This document shows, in pieces, positions 51,976 through 61,547 of a DNA stretch of 64,000 bases. Source of the DNA: JABAQJ01 sp046327745 (GTDB lineage: Bacteria > Gemmatimonadota > Gemmatimonadetes > Gemmatimonadales > Gemmatimonadaceae). The translations under genes were made by a program, and so were the position numbers. The stretch spans positions 1 through 64,000 of the forward strand of contig JAXLXV010000027.1 in assembly GCA_046327745.1 (NCBI GenBank), written 5' to 3'. The notes beneath the pieces are model-generated. The model was given only the letters and a program-made list of their open reading frames with translations. It did no database searches and was not told the DNA's origin. Each line of letters begins with the position of its first letter. The first letter of the stretch is position 1.

Positions 51976-53515
51976 CGGCGCTACTCGCCACGTTCCACCC
52001 GCGCCACACCAGCCACAACAGGCCGGCGAGTAGCGCGTACACAACCACAATGGTCCACCAGGGGAAGTGCAGGGCGTATCCGCTCGCCATCTTCTCGGCC
52101 ACAATCAGCACAGGCAGCGTGGGTCCCGTGCGCGACAGCACGGCCAAGGCCGTGGGAATGTCTTCCCGAGTCATGGTGACGGCGAGAGAGACGGCCAAGG
52201 AGAGCCCGATGGCGACCCAGCGTACCAGCGCTGGCATGCGACGCAGGACGGGGACGGCCGCCAGGAACAACAGTGGAACGGCTGGCACCATGTAACGCAC
52301 ACCCGTATTCCACTGCAGGTTGGCAAACTGGTTGGCACAACTGAAGAGATACAGGGCGGCGCAGCAGGCGTAGGCCCACCGTAAATGACTTCGCGAGGGC
52401 GTGTCGGACGATGGTCGGATCCAGGGCGTGGCCAACCCCGCCAGCAGCAACGGACAGAACGCAAACACGCCGTACCGCAGGTCGAACAGATTTCCCCAGA
52501 TCAAGTCCAGCGTGGGCCAGGTAAATCCGAACCACCCGCGAACACTGAACTCGGTGGGTGGCATTGGCGCTGGGCCGGGAAACCACGGGCTCCCGAACGC
52601 GACCCACTGATAGCCTAGCAAGAGCGCGATGGGGCCCAGCGCACCAAAGACGTACGTCAGGCCGAACCGAAGGGCGCCCGTCATGCGTCCCCAACGCCAG
52701 CCTTCCGACAGGATCCACAACCCGAAGACCACCAACAACGGCACGGCACTATAATCGTTGAGTAGTCCGAGTCCCAGACACAACCCAATCAAGAACAAGT
52801 CACGTGGCCGGTGCCAGGCGTCAGACATCGAGCGCGGCATCGGCGGGTCCTCGACGCCTTGAACCTCTCGCCTACGCGTCATGAGCACCCAGGAAACAAG
52901 CACCAGGTGGGCGATGATCACGTTCTGGTTCAGGAACGCGGACCGAAAGAGGATCGGAGTGGCAAACGCATACGCCAAAGCCCAGCCTAGCGCCTGACGC
53001 TCGTCTGCCAAGCGGCCGCGTAACGTCTGCCACATCAGGAGCGTTGCCAATGCCCCCAACGGCGCCATAAGCAGGACCTGGATGCCGATGGCCGCCAGCC
53101 CCAACGTCACGTCCAATCCACGGGCGCGCGCCGCATTCATGAAGCGCGTGCGGTTGGGTCGTGGATCGTCATATACGGCGGGTGGCTTTGGTGCAGCGAT
53201 CTCCGGTTTTATTCGCACGGCAAGTGCGATGGCCGGCCGCACGAACACGTAGGCCACCGCGCCAAACATCGACGCACCGGGATTGTTGTTGATGTACCCG
53301 CCACGCCCGGGGACCTCGAACAGGTCCGGGTGCAAACCGAGGTACTCATCGACGCGGACGGAGCCGTGCGTTCCTAACGCGATCGCCAGGTACGTCTCGC
53401 GCACGACGTTGGTGGTCGCGTGCATCGCGAAGATCAACCAGACGGTCACAAACAATCGCACGGCCGTGCCGCGCGAGTTCCGTCGCCCGCCATCCGGCGT
53501 TGCCATGGCGGTCAT
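51968..53515 (-). CDS. polytopic membrane protein, unassigned (GT-C-like)
   Basis: 515-residue membrane protein with about 11 hydrophobic segments (ATG 53515; ATG 53506 also possible). The first large loop reads THGSVRVDEYLGLHPDLFEVPGRGGYINNNPGASMFG. Its conserved-looking acidic and asparagine-rich stretch is positioned like the active-site loop of GT-C proteins. Later strings include WGRMTGALRFGLTYVFGALG and FSVRGWFGFTWPTLDLIWGNLFDLRYG. I do not recognise a named family with certainty. It overlaps the downstream GT87-like gene by eight bases and is separated from the flippase gene by about 250 bases, so it may head a two-gene unit. A role in glycan assembly is inferred only from context and topology. 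Confidence 0.7.
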   Translation of the reverse strand: MTAMATPDGGRRNSRGTAVRLFVTVWLIFAMHATTNVVRETYLAIALGTHGSVRVDEYLGLHPDLFEVPGRGGYINNNPGASMFGAVAYVFVRPAIALAVRIKPEIAAPKPPAVYDDPRPNRTRFMNAARARGLDVTLGLAAIGIQVLLMAPLGALATLLMWQTLRGRLADERQALGWALAYAFATPILFRSAFLNQNVIIAHLVLVSWVLMTRRREVQGVEDPPMPRSMSDAWHRPRDLFLIGLCLGLGLLNDYSAVPLLVVFGLWILSEGWRWGRMTGALRFGLTYVFGALGPIALLLGYQWVAFGSPWFPGPAPMPPTEFSVRGWFGFTWPTLDLIWGNLFDLRYGVFAFCPLLLAGLATPWIRPSSDTPSRSHLRWAYACCAALYLFSCANQFANLQWNTGVRYMVPAVPLLFLAAVPVLRRMPALVRWVAIGLSLAVSLAVTMTREDIPTALAVLSRTGPTLPVLIVAEKMASGYALHFPWWTIVVVYALLAGLLWLVWRGWNVASSADA

Positions 53516-53762
53516 GCGCGCATCTCTCTTCCAATGCGTCCAGCGTCGAACCGGCCGGTCCGCGTTCCGACGGTCATGGGAAGAAGGAGCAAGAGAGCGG
53601 GCGTCATGGCGTCGTCCAAACTACGCCAAGACATCGCGCAGGCCCAAGGGGCTGCGTCGTGTGCGACGCTCGGTGCCACGGTGTATCGGATGCCCGGACA
53701 TGATAACAGCCATGGTTTACCGGCCCACAGGCGGCCAGATCGCGTCGGTGGACCATGGCAAC

Positions 53763-55178
53763 TCAAAGGGTGAGGTCGGGAAGGGCCCGGCCGCGAAAGC
53801 GCACGCCGCCGAGTGCCACGAGGGCGACGCCGTACGCCGCGGCGCCGGCCAAGACGGCCCGCCAGAGGGAGTCGCCACCCGTCAGATACAACGCCACGCC
53901 CATCACGATCGTGGCGACGATCGGCTTCACCAGGCGCCGCAGGCTCGAAAAGTGAAACCCGACCAGCGCGGCAGCTCGGTAGGCCAATGCCAGCCGGATG
54001 ACCTCCGTCGTAAGGGTAGCCGCCGCCGCTCCAGCCAAGCCGTACGTCGGAACGAGTATGAGGTTGAGCGCGACGTTGCAGACCACGGTCACGAGGTTCA
54101 CGCGTACCAGCGATCGTTCTCCGCCGGAGGCGATCACGGCCACAACCGCAATCTCCCGGATGGCGGCGAATGGGAGTGAAAGCACGAGCCAGCGCAGCGC
54201 CACGGCTCCGGGAAGAAAGGCGTCGCCAAAGACGAGTGTCACCAGCGACGAAGCAACCACCGCGCCGCCGATGGCCGCCGGCAGGGTGAGTGCCACCACC
54301 TGCGTCACGGCTCCACCGTACAGGCGATCGCCGTCTCCGCCCGCCTCGGCATCGCGGCTCCGCGCCAGTGACGGCATGACTGAGTGCGCGAAAGCGACGA
54401 TCAGGTTCGATGCGAACGCAATGAACGTGTACGCCGCCGCATATTCGCCGGCGGCTGCCTCACCCTTCACGAAACGAAGGAATATCAGGTCGAAGTTGAA
54501 GAGGATCAGGCCGAGCAGCGTGAACGCCACAATCGGCCGACCGCGGACGAACAGCTCGCGGCAATCTGCCCAGCGGAAACTGACGCTGACGGGCATCCCG
54601 GCGCGCCAGGTGCCGACGAGCATGACCATCGCAGTCAGAAGGCCGCCAGCAATGGCGGCCAGCGGCACCCATGGAAGGTCAGCCGGCAGCTGCACCAGCA
54701 TGGCCACCATCGCCAGCGCCACCAATTCACCGGCAACGCGGGCCACGGCGACCACGCCGGGATGGCGAAGCCCCAGTAGGACCCATCGCGTGCTCGCCGC
54801 CGCGAGCACAAGGGTTGGCGCGTACAGGGCCAGAACCCTCCCGTCCGGCGCAGGGAGGACCACTCGCGCGATCAGGCCGACGATCGCAGCCAATCCGAGT
54901 GCCGCCAGCATCCGATACGCCAGCGTTGCCGAAACCACCGGACGCGCCCGAAGTTCGTCGCGTGCGACCAACGGCACACCCACCAGCTCGATCCCCTGGT
55001 CGGCGACCTGCGTCAGGTACAACAAGAGACCCGACGCCACGCCTATGACTCCGAATGCGTCCGGCCCTAGTCGGCGAGCGATGAGCAGGGACGCGCCGAA
55101 GGCGATCAAGCGTGCGAGGGCCTCCCCCACGCCCAGCGTGGCCGTATTCATGCCGGCCGGCGGTGAGTTGTCCGTCAT
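53763..55178 (-). CDS. Wzx-like oligosaccharide flippase (MOP superfamily)
   Basis: 471 residues from ATG 55178; the open frame runs to 55499 through the preceding gene's end and lacks conserved sequence. Twelve to fourteen hydrophobic segments, with the polysaccharide-biosynthesis/MATE-like N-terminus VGEALARLIAFGASLLIARRLGPDAFGVIGVASG and loops such as FVKGEAAAGEYAAAYTFIAF and YGLAGAAAATLTTEVIRLALAY, typical of Wzx/RfbX. It should move an undecaprenyl-linked oligosaccharide from the cytosolic to the periplasmic face of the inner membrane. Its presence with an O-antigen ligase-like protein at 13002 suggests a Wzx/Wzy-type pathway rather than ABC-transporter export. Located 56 bases after the YbhN-like gene. 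Confidence 0.87.
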   Translation of the reverse strand: MTDNSPPAGMNTATLGVGEALARLIAFGASLLIARRLGPDAFGVIGVASGLLLYLTQVADQGIELVGVPLVARDELRARPVVSATLAYRMLAALGLAAIVGLIARVVLPAPDGRVLALYAPTLVLAAASTRWVLLGLRHPGVVAVARVAGELVALAMVAMLVQLPADLPWVPLAAIAGGLLTAMVMLVGTWRAGMPVSVSFRWADCRELFVRGRPIVAFTLLGLILFNFDLIFLRFVKGEAAAGEYAAAYTFIAFASNLIVAFAHSVMPSLARSRDAEAGGDGDRLYGGAVTQVVALTLPAAIGGAVVASSLVTLVFGDAFLPGAVALRWLVLSLPFAAIREIAVVAVIASGGERSLVRVNLVTVVCNVALNLILVPTYGLAGAAAATLTTEVIRLALAYRAAALVGFHFSSLRRLVKPIVATIVMGVALYLTGGDSLWRAVLAGAAAYGVALVALGGVRFRGRALPDLTL

Positions 55179-55234
55179 GAGGCGCGACAGGGCTCGGACG
55201 CTGTTGTCAGACCGTCGCGCATGCACATGAGCGG

Positions 55235-56227
55235 CTATCGCGTCGTCGTCTGCGGCTCCACCGGCACGTCCAAGCCGGCACCCAGGCCGCGTCGTCCGAG
55301 CACCCAGGCAACAGCACCGCCTAACAAGCCACCGGAGATGATCACCGCCTCGAATACCAAGCCAGTGGCGACTGCCTTGACGGCCGAAACACCGAACGGC
55401 GCGAAGAGCGCGGCCTGGGCGGCCTCCCGAACCCCAATGCCGCCCTGCGTCACGGGAAGCAATCCGGAGATCTTTGCCAGTGGCCACACAAACAACCACA
55501 CGTACAATGGGATCGAGATGCCGATCACAATGCCGAGCCAGTAGTTCAGAATCACCAGCGTCGACTGGAGCAGCATGCCGAGCAGGAGCGCAGCGACCAG
55601 CGCCGGCGTGTTGCCTGCGGTCGCGCGAATGGCTTGCCGTACCTGGACCAGCTTGCGCCGCACCTTGAACGGGAATCGGCGGACGGGCAGCATGGCCACG
55701 CCGACCAGTGCGCCAACCCCTGCCACCGTCAGCAACAACCCCAAGCCGATAAAGATCCGCCGGCTCTGGGCATCGAGGGCACGAGGAGACAACAAGGCGC
55801 CAATTCCCGCCACCGCCGCCATGCCCACAATGTCGAGCAACCGGTCAACCAGACTTCCCAATACCAGGCCACTCTTCGATTTGGCAGCCTTCATCGCCAC
55901 GCCAGCCTTGACCACGTCGCCGCCCACGATCGACGGAAGGAACGTGTTGCCGAAGAGCCCCCAATAGTACGCCCGAGCCGACTCCGCGAACGACAGCTCC
56001 GCACCGGCCACGTTGATAAGAATTCGCCACTTGGCAACGCCAATCAGGTGCAGGCACATGTAGACACCGATGGCGATCGGCCACACCGTCCACGGGACCT
56101 TACCCAGCGCTTCCTTCATTTCACTGAATGGAAGCACCTTCAACAGCATCGCGAGAATCAGGGCACTCCCACCGATGCGGACGATCGGGTGACGCCACAT
56201 GGGACGTCGGGTGACTTGCGCCGTCAT
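55235..56227 (-). CDS. YbhN/AglD2-type membrane protein (LPG synthase TM domain)
   Basis: 330 residues from ATG 56227, overlapping the stop of the GT2 gene (ATGA). Seven to eight hydrophobic segments of the lysylphosphatidylglycerol-synthase transmembrane family: WRILINVAGAELSFAESARAYYWGLFGNTFLPSIVGGDVVKAG (residues about 53-95) is the family's hallmark block, then SLVDRLLDIVGMAAVAGIGAL and PLAKISGLLPVTQGGIGVREAAQAALF. There is no aminoacyl-transferase domain, so it is not an MprF enzyme. Stand-alone members next to GT2 proteins are implicated in polyprenol-phosphate sugar handling or lipid flipping, which fits the neighbours. Confidence 0.85.
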   Translation of the reverse strand: MTAQVTRRPMWRHPIVRIGGSALILAMLLKVLPFSEMKEALGKVPWTVWPIAIGVYMCLHLIGVAKWRILINVAGAELSFAESARAYYWGLFGNTFLPSIVGGDVVKAGVAMKAAKSKSGLVLGSLVDRLLDIVGMAAVAGIGALLSPRALDAQSRRIFIGLGLLLTVAGVGALVGVAMLPVRRFPFKVRRKLVQVRQAIRATAGNTPALVAALLLGMLLQSTLVILNYWLGIVIGISIPLYVWLFVWPLAKISGLLPVTQGGIGVREAAQAALFAPFGVSAVKAVATGLVFEAVIISGGLLGGAVAWVLGRRGLGAGLDVPVEPQTTTR

Positions 56228-57249
56228 CCCTGGGCTCCTTTGTCTGGGACGCGAGCCAACGTCGGTCGCTGCCACCCCTTCGCGACGCCCTCCCGTGAGC
56301 CTTCACTCTCCACCGTCGCCTCGATCCGGCGTAGGCGGTACACCGCCTCCTCGACGATTTGACGATTGAAGCTGATAAGATCCGCCACCACGCCAATCAG
56401 CAGGATCTGGAATCCGACGATGATGAAGATCGCCGCCAGGATCAACGACTGAATGTGGCCGACCTTGTCGACGAACAAGTACAGATACAGGAAGCGAAGA
56501 CCTGGAAGAATGCCTAAACCGATGAAGAACATTCCCAGCGACGAGAACACCCGAATCGGCCGATACATCGTGTACGCCCGAAGCATCGTGACACCCGACT
56601 TCCGGATGTAATGCGGAATGCTCTTCATCAGGCGTGACGGCCGCGTCTGCGGATTGATCCCGATGGGCACAAACTCCACCGCCGCCCGACGAGCACCGGC
56701 CTGGATCAACGATTCCAGGGTGTACGAGTAGTTGCTCAAAATCATGGTGCGGAAGGCGCACTCACGCGACAACGCGCGGAATCCACTCGTCGCATCCGGT
56801 GTCCGGAGTTCCGCCGCCCGCCCCAGGACCCAGCTACCGAACACCTGCAGCTTTCGCTTGATCCAGGAAAAGTTCGGCAGGGAACCGACGCCGCGGTCAC
56901 CAACCACCAGTTCGGCCCGACGCGCGAGGATCGGCTCAACGAGCTTCGCGATGTCACTCGCCTGGTACTGGTTGTCGGCGTCCGTGTTGACGATGATGTC
57001 GGCCCCGGCCCGCACACTCCCTTCCAAGCCAGCCATGAAGGCCGCCGCCAGCCCGCGATTGCGCTCGAACTGAATCACGTGGCGAATGCCTAACGAACGT
57101 GCGACCTCGGCCGTCCCGTCCGTGCTGCCGTCGTCTACGATAAGGAGTTCAACCTCGTCGACGCCAGGCAACGTGCGGGGCAACGCGGCAACCGTGGCCG
57201 GCAGCGTCTTCGCCTCGTTCAGGCAGGGAATCTGGATAATGACTTTCAT
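56224..57249 (-). CDS. DPM1-like GT2 polyprenyl-phosphate glycosyltransferase
   Basis: GT-A fold family 2 transferase of 341 residues with two C-terminal helices. It has the N-terminal IIQIPCLNEAKTLPATVAAL, LLIVDDGSTDGTAEVA, the DxD-type metal site IIVNTDADNQYQASDI and GDRGVGSLPNFSWIKRKLQVFGSW, then the acceptor region ATSGFRALSRECAFRT. It ends with hydrophobic pairs FSSLGMFFIGLGILPGLRFLYLY and SLILAAIFIIVGFQILLIGVVADLI. This is the arrangement of dolichol- or undecaprenyl-phosphate hexose synthases. It probably loads a sugar on polyprenyl phosphate for the GT-C proteins encoded beside it. Starts and stops overlap neighbours on both sides (ATGA). Confidence 0.88.
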   Translation of the reverse strand: MKVIIQIPCLNEAKTLPATVAALPRTLPGVDEVELLIVDDGSTDGTAEVARSLGIRHVIQFERNRGLAAAFMAGLEGSVRAGADIIVNTDADNQYQASDIAKLVEPILARRAELVVGDRGVGSLPNFSWIKRKLQVFGSWVLGRAAELRTPDATSGFRALSRECAFRTMILSNYSYTLESLIQAGARRAAVEFVPIGINPQTRPSRLMKSIPHYIRKSGVTMLRAYTMYRPIRVFSSLGMFFIGLGILPGLRFLYLYLFVDKVGHIQSLILAAIFIIVGFQILLIGVVADLISFNRQIVEEAVYRLRRIEATVESEGSREGVAKGWQRPTLARVPDKGAQG

Positions 57250-59144
57250 GTGCGTTCCAATCGGCAGACGAGCAAGTCCCCGTCACCGACGGTTCCCGGG
57301 AATCGCTGGATGTTCCCGCCCGTGCACGCGTCGCGCACGTACGCAGCAAGGCTGGCGTCAAAGCGCTCGAGGTAGCGCGGAAAGGCGTAGATGAACCACA
57401 CTCGATGGCCTGCAGCGCCGGTCGCCGGATCCGCGTGACGGAGGGAGTCGAGGTCCGCCGCGGTGTGAATTCCCTTCCACGACTTCTGATAGTAGGTCGA
57501 ATACACGGACGTCGTCACATCAGCGGTCACGATCGCGTCGTCTGGCCCCGCCGATCGCTCAGCGTACTGGGCCGCCCCTTCGAAGTCCTGCTTCGGTGCC
57601 CGCCAGTTCAATGGCACGGACAACGCCGATACCAGGACGACGGCGGCCGCGATGCCCGCACCGAGCCGATAGCCCGCGACCTCGCTCCAACGGAGCCGGC
57701 TGGCTAGCCATGCGCCCGCCTCGAATGCGCCCCGGATGCCAATCAAGAGCGCAAACCCGGCCAGCACAAAGAAGAACCGAGGATACATCGTTCCTCGTGC
57801 GGCAAACGCCCCCATCAACGTGGTGACGGCCGGCAGCACCAACAACAGGAAGGTGCGAAGGTTCTGGCGCGCGTAACTCACCGCGCCGGCAATACCGATC
57901 GCTGCCCCAACGGCGAGCACCACCAACCCGATCCCGAACGCCCCACCAAATCCCAGCCGCAACACGCGGAAGGCCTCCGTCAGTGCCCACGACGGTGATG
58001 AGATCCCGCGTAGGTTCGACTGCTTGTGAAGGAAAAAGGCCATGACGGACGAGAACATCGGCAGGTAGAGCACGACAGCCAGCACCGCCGATAAGGCGAA
58101 TCCCGCCAACGGCGCCCGCCACGAAATCCGGCGATCCTTTGACGGCCAACCCAACACGGCGGCCACGACCACCAGAAACTGTCCGACTACGGTGAAGACA
58201 AAGGTCAGGTGCGTGTACGCGCCAAGTCCGGCCGCGATGCCATACCAGATCCACAAGCGGTATTCATCGGTTCGTAGGGCCTGCAGCAGTATCCACGTGG
58301 CCACCACTGCAAAAAAGGCCAGCGCCGAATATCCGCGCGCATTCTGGGAGAACCAGACGTGATGGTAGGACAATGCCAGCAACGCCGATGCCGCCAAAGC
58401 CTCGGCTCGACTCGTAATGCGCACGCCTAACGCGTACAGCGCCGGGATCGTCGCCACACCGAGCAACATCGCCGGAAGGCGCACCGACCACGCCGACTCG
58501 CCAAACGCCGTCAGTGAAACGTGCGCCAATAGCGAGTACAGCGGATGTTTGTTGTCGCCCGGAAATACGGAGAGTGTCTCGGGGAACGGAGTACGGAACG
58601 ACTGCATGACCGAGTAGATCTCGTCCGTCCAAAGCCCACCATTCAGTCCTGGCAACCGAACCAGCAGTCCGACAAGGGTCAGGAGGCCGACGGCAATCCA
58701 AAACGCCTGGCCGGGAGCCGCCGCGCTTGCTCGCGCTCGCGGGCGTGGCGCGCGCTTGGGTGCGCTCTCCCGTGCCGGTGGCTTTCTCGACTCGACAGCC
58801 GCAACGCGGGTGGGCGGTGGCGCAGTCGTGGCACTTTCCCCCGTGTTTGACGCGTCAGCGGACTTTTCTGGCCGACCGGTGCGACGGTTGCCCTGTCGAT
58901 CCCGGCGACGAGTGCGCTTCAGGTCATTCGGCTCACGTTTAGGCGGCGGAGCTTCAGGACCCTTGTCCTCGACGGACGCTGTTGACGCTTCCGCGGACTC
59001 GGGGCGGCTGCGTCGGCGCCCTCGCGACCGATCTCGTCGACGGCGGGGGCGCGATCCGCCCTCACCGCGCGAGCGCTCGCGAGGTCCGTCGCCTGGTGAA
59101 GGCGATGCGTCGTCCGGACGTTCTTCCGGTGCGCGATCCTCCAT
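57246..59144 (-). CDS. GT-C membrane glycosyltransferase with long basic N-terminal tail
   Basis: 632 residues from ATG 59144 (TGATG overlap with the upstream gene; RBS GGTGGAGG). Residues 1 to about 145 are low-complexity, very rich in Arg, Pro, Ser and Glu (RPRRRRDRSRGRRRSRPES, KRTRRRDRQGNRRTGRPEK), and should be disordered and cytosolic. A PMT/ArnT-like GT-C domain of about 10 helices follows, with the acidic motif GGLWTDEIYSVMQSF near the first periplasmic loop and DNKHPLYSLLAHVSLTAFGES, both classic for this superfamily. The C-terminal extracytoplasmic part ends in CTGGNIQRFPG. The tail is unusual for the family and might bind nucleic acid, anionic lipids or an assembly partner. Donor is presumably a polyprenyl-phosphate sugar. 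Confidence 0.82.
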   Translation of the reverse strand: MEDRAPEERPDDASPSPGDGPRERSRGEGGSRPRRRRDRSRGRRRSRPESAEASTASVEDKGPEAPPPKREPNDLKRTRRRDRQGNRRTGRPEKSADASNTGESATTAPPPTRVAAVESRKPPARESAPKRAPRPRARASAAAPGQAFWIAVGLLTLVGLLVRLPGLNGGLWTDEIYSVMQSFRTPFPETLSVFPGDNKHPLYSLLAHVSLTAFGESAWSVRLPAMLLGVATIPALYALGVRITSRAEALAASALLALSYHHVWFSQNARGYSALAFFAVVATWILLQALRTDEYRLWIWYGIAAGLGAYTHLTFVFTVVGQFLVVVAAVLGWPSKDRRISWRAPLAGFALSAVLAVVLYLPMFSSVMAFFLHKQSNLRGISSPSWALTEAFRVLRLGFGGAFGIGLVVLAVGAAIGIAGAVSYARQNLRTFLLLVLPAVTTLMGAFAARGTMYPRFFFVLAGFALLIGIRGAFEAGAWLASRLRWSEVAGYRLGAGIAAAVVLVSALSVPLNWRAPKQDFEGAAQYAERSAGPDDAIVTADVTTSVYSTYYQKSWKGIHTAADLDSLRHADPATGAAGHRVWFIYAFPRYLERFDASLAAYVRDACTGGNIQRFPGTVGDGDLLVCRLERT

Positions 59145-60547
59145 CAGTCCTCCACCACGTGTGTCTTGAACACCTGCCGGTGCTTCGCCCACTGCCCGAT
59201 GTCAAACTTGCCATCGCGCAACGAATCGACAGCGCAGTAGGCCATGTAGAGTGCGTGATGGGTGTTGTCGTGAGCAAACAATCCCTGGCGCCCGTACACC
59301 AGCAGGTTGCGATGACTTGCCGCCCAGTCGTCCAGGACGCCGAGAGGCCTTTCATAACCATTCTGGTAGATCGGGTACGCTTGTCCCAAGCGTCGCACAT
59401 GCACGTCGATGGGTTGCTTAGGCGCAGGAATGCCTGCCGTCGCCATGTCCTTCAACATGAGCGCCGCCAGCTGATCGTCCGATCCCGACCAGATCTCATC
59501 TCCAATAGCGCACGGGTACTCGCCACAGAGCACCGTCGTGCCTTTCGGCTCGCCGAGCCCAAAGTAGTTCTTGGGCTCCGAGAGTCGCGTCACGCGAACA
59601 TTGGCTTCGGGAAAGTAGTGGGCATCCGTCGTGGTAAACTGGTCAACCGGCAGCTGCAAATAGACCAGCACCATCGCACGGTAGTCGATCTGGCGCGCCG
59701 CATCCAGGACGTACTGCGGGGCGGCCGGCGTCATCATTTTCGCCAGGACCGTGATCGGAATCGTCGACCAGATGTGGTCCGCCAGCAGGGTTCGCGTTTC
59801 CCCTTCATGCGTCGCGGTGATCTTCCACTTGTAGCCGTCTTCCTTGGTCGCTTCCACGCCGGTCGCGCCCCAACCGGTCAGGATCTCAGCGCCTAACGAC
59901 CGTGCGGAATCAGCGTAGACGTCACTGATCTGCCCGTAGCCCTTCCGCATGTAGTAGAAGTTGCCACCGCCGGGCGGCTTGATCAGTCGCTTCAACAGTT
60001 TGCCGAACGATCCCGCCGACACGCGCTTGCGCGCTTGAATCCCGGACAGCACCTCTGGTTCGGCCCCCCACAGCTTCCTCGCGTACGGGAAGTAGAAGTG
60101 GTGGCACATCGTGGGACCAAGATTCGCCAGCAACACAGACGCAAACGAGTCCCCCTCGTCTGCCTTGCGAAGCTTTCGCATCACCATGTCGCGCGCCATG
60201 CCGAACGCGAACCCCTTGTCCAGCCGTTTCAGCAGGTCCAGCGTCTGAATCGGAAAATGGAGCCACTTGCCCCGAAGTCGGATGCGTCCGTGCCGCACGC
60301 GATCGCGGAAATCCTCGCCAAGCATCTGCTTGATGTCGACCAGGATCTCGGGATCCACCGCGTGATGCAAGCGGTGGCTGCCATAGTCCAGCCACTGGTT
60401 CCCCCAGTAGAAGCTGCCGGCATTGCCGCCGAGTGCGGTGGACCGCTCGAGCAGCGTAACGCGTGCCTTCTTGGTCCGGCGCAACTGATAGGCCGCCCCG
60501 CATCCTGCGGGTCCGCCGCCAAGGACCACCACGTGGCTCTCACGCAT
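59144..60547 (-). CDS. FAD-dependent oxidoreductase, UGM/amine-oxidase-like
   Basis: 467 residues from ATG 60547 with GAGG upstream (a GTG at 60562 would add five residues). Dinucleotide-binding motif VVVLGGGPAGCGAAYQLRR at residues about 6-24 and the second FAD block LERSTALGGNAGSFYWGNQWLDYGSHRLHH. LHFPIQTLDLLKRL is reminiscent of UDP-galactopyranose mutase-like and protoporphyrinogen-oxidase-like enzymes. The C-terminal FAD segment NLLVYGRQGLFAHDNTHHALYMAY is present. It may act on a nucleotide sugar or a lipid-linked sugar; in the window it lies between a CDP-hexose dehydratase-like gene and a GT-C gene. A galactofuranose route would need UDP-galactose evidence, which is missing. Confidence 0.78.
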   Translation of the reverse strand: MRESHVVVLGGGPAGCGAAYQLRRTKKARVTLLERSTALGGNAGSFYWGNQWLDYGSHRLHHAVDPEILVDIKQMLGEDFRDRVRHGRIRLRGKWLHFPIQTLDLLKRLDKGFAFGMARDMVMRKLRKADEGDSFASVLLANLGPTMCHHFYFPYARKLWGAEPEVLSGIQARKRVSAGSFGKLLKRLIKPPGGGNFYYMRKGYGQISDVYADSARSLGAEILTGWGATGVEATKEDGYKWKITATHEGETRTLLADHIWSTIPITVLAKMMTPAAPQYVLDAARQIDYRAMVLVYLQLPVDQFTTTDAHYFPEANVRVTRLSEPKNYFGLGEPKGTTVLCGEYPCAIGDEIWSGSDDQLAALMLKDMATAGIPAPKQPIDVHVRRLGQAYPIYQNGYERPLGVLDDWAASHRNLLVYGRQGLFAHDNTHHALYMAYCAVDSLRDGKFDIGQWAKHRQVFKTHVVED

Positions 60548-61547
60548 GCGCAGCCTCGCCACGTGCTGCCAGAAGTCTGGCTTCGTGATCCGCGTACCAT
60601 CGCACGGTCGCCGCCAGGCCTTCCTCCGTCGTGTGCAACGGCTTCCAGTTCATGCGCGTGCGTGCCTTGGTGCAGTCCAGGTACTGTCGTGGGATTTCGT
60701 TGGTGGCGTTGTTCAGCACGGTCAACGGCAAGTCCTCACGCCCCATCACGCGCAGGACCATCTGGGCCATCTCGATCACCGAGAGCGGCGTCTCGGTGCC
60801 GAAATTGAATGGCTCGCCCGTGAATCCATCACCGGGAACCCGTTCCGCCAGCTGCAAATAGGCGTCCACGGCATCGTGAACGTAGAAGTAGTCCCGCACA
60901 AACGAGCCGTCCGAGCGGATGACCGGTGACTCACCGCGCAGCGCCGATCGGATCGTTCCCGGAATCAGCCGGTTGAAGTTCAAGTCGCCGCCACCGTACA
61001 GATTGCCGCAACGCGTGACGGCGATCGGTACTCGAAAGGCGTGGTAGTAGGACTGGGCGATTAGGTCGGCGCACGATTTGGAAACGTCATAAGGGAAGCG
61101 GCCGATCAGCGGGGCATCTTCCGTGTACGGGAGATGCTCGTGCGCGCCGTACGCCTTGTCGCTGGAGGCGACGATGACGCGCTCGATGCGTGTCCCGCAT
61201 TGGCGCGCCGCCTCCATCACCGTCCAGGTTCCTTTGATGTTTGCCTCGAAGGTCGACAGGGCGGATCGATTCGCCGTGCCCACGATCGTCTGGGCGCCCA
61301 GATGAAAGACCGTGTCGATCTCGTACTCGTTCAGCGCTCGAAGCATCAGCTCGAAATCCTCGAGCTCTCCGCGCACCAGTCGGCAGCGATTCAGGGAGCC
61401 GGCATGGACCGCCTCAGCGTCTGGGACCCAATCCCGCACCAGCGCGGTCACCGTGGCGCCGCGTCGCAGCAGCTCGGCAATCATATGCGACCCGAGCAGT
61501 CCCGTCGCCCCCGTCACGAAGACGCGACGGCTATTCCAAAAAGTCAT
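60540..61547 (-). CDS. rfbG: CDP-glucose 4,6-dehydratase-like SDR
   Basis: 335 residues from ATG 61547 (overlaps the rfbF stop, ATGA). Extended SDR with RRVFVTGATGLLGSHMIAELL, D-to-E region RGELEDFELM, VFHLGAQTIVG, the catalytic S-D-K segment IVASSDKAYGAHEHLPYTED and the Y-x3-K pair YDVSKSCADLIAQSYYHAF. The substrate loop RCGNLYGGGDLNFNRLIPGTIRSALRGE is closer to RfbG-type CDP-glucose dehydratases than to RmlB or GMD. It would form CDP-4-keto-6-deoxy-D-glucose from the CDP-glucose made by the adjacent cytidylyltransferase. Pairing with rfbF strengthens the call; GDP- or UDP-hexose activity is the main alternative. Confidence 0.78.
   Translation of the reverse strand: MTFWNSRRVFVTGATGLLGSHMIAELLRRGATVTALVRDWVPDAEAVHAGSLNRCRLVRGELEDFELMLRALNEYEIDTVFHLGAQTIVGTANRSALSTFEANIKGTWTVMEAARQCGTRIERVIVASSDKAYGAHEHLPYTEDAPLIGRFPYDVSKSCADLIAQSYYHAFRVPIAVTRCGNLYGGGDLNFNRLIPGTIRSALRGESPVIRSDGSFVRDYFYVHDAVDAYLQLAERVPGDGFTGEPFNFGTETPLSVIEMAQMVLRVMGREDLPLTVLNNATNEIPRQYLDCTKARTRMNWKPLHTTEEGLAATVRWYADHEARLLAARGEAAHA

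Noticed and set aside
53998..55230. 410-codon plus-strand frame opposite the flippase gene
   Set aside because: Ser/Arg/Thr/Ala-rich shadow frame; the minus strand encodes a standard Wzx-like protein.
59144..60547. Calling the FAD enzyme UDP-galactopyranose mutase (glf)
   Set aside because: FAD blocks are shared by several amine-oxidase-like families, and no UDP-galactose or galactofuranosyltransferase gene supports it.
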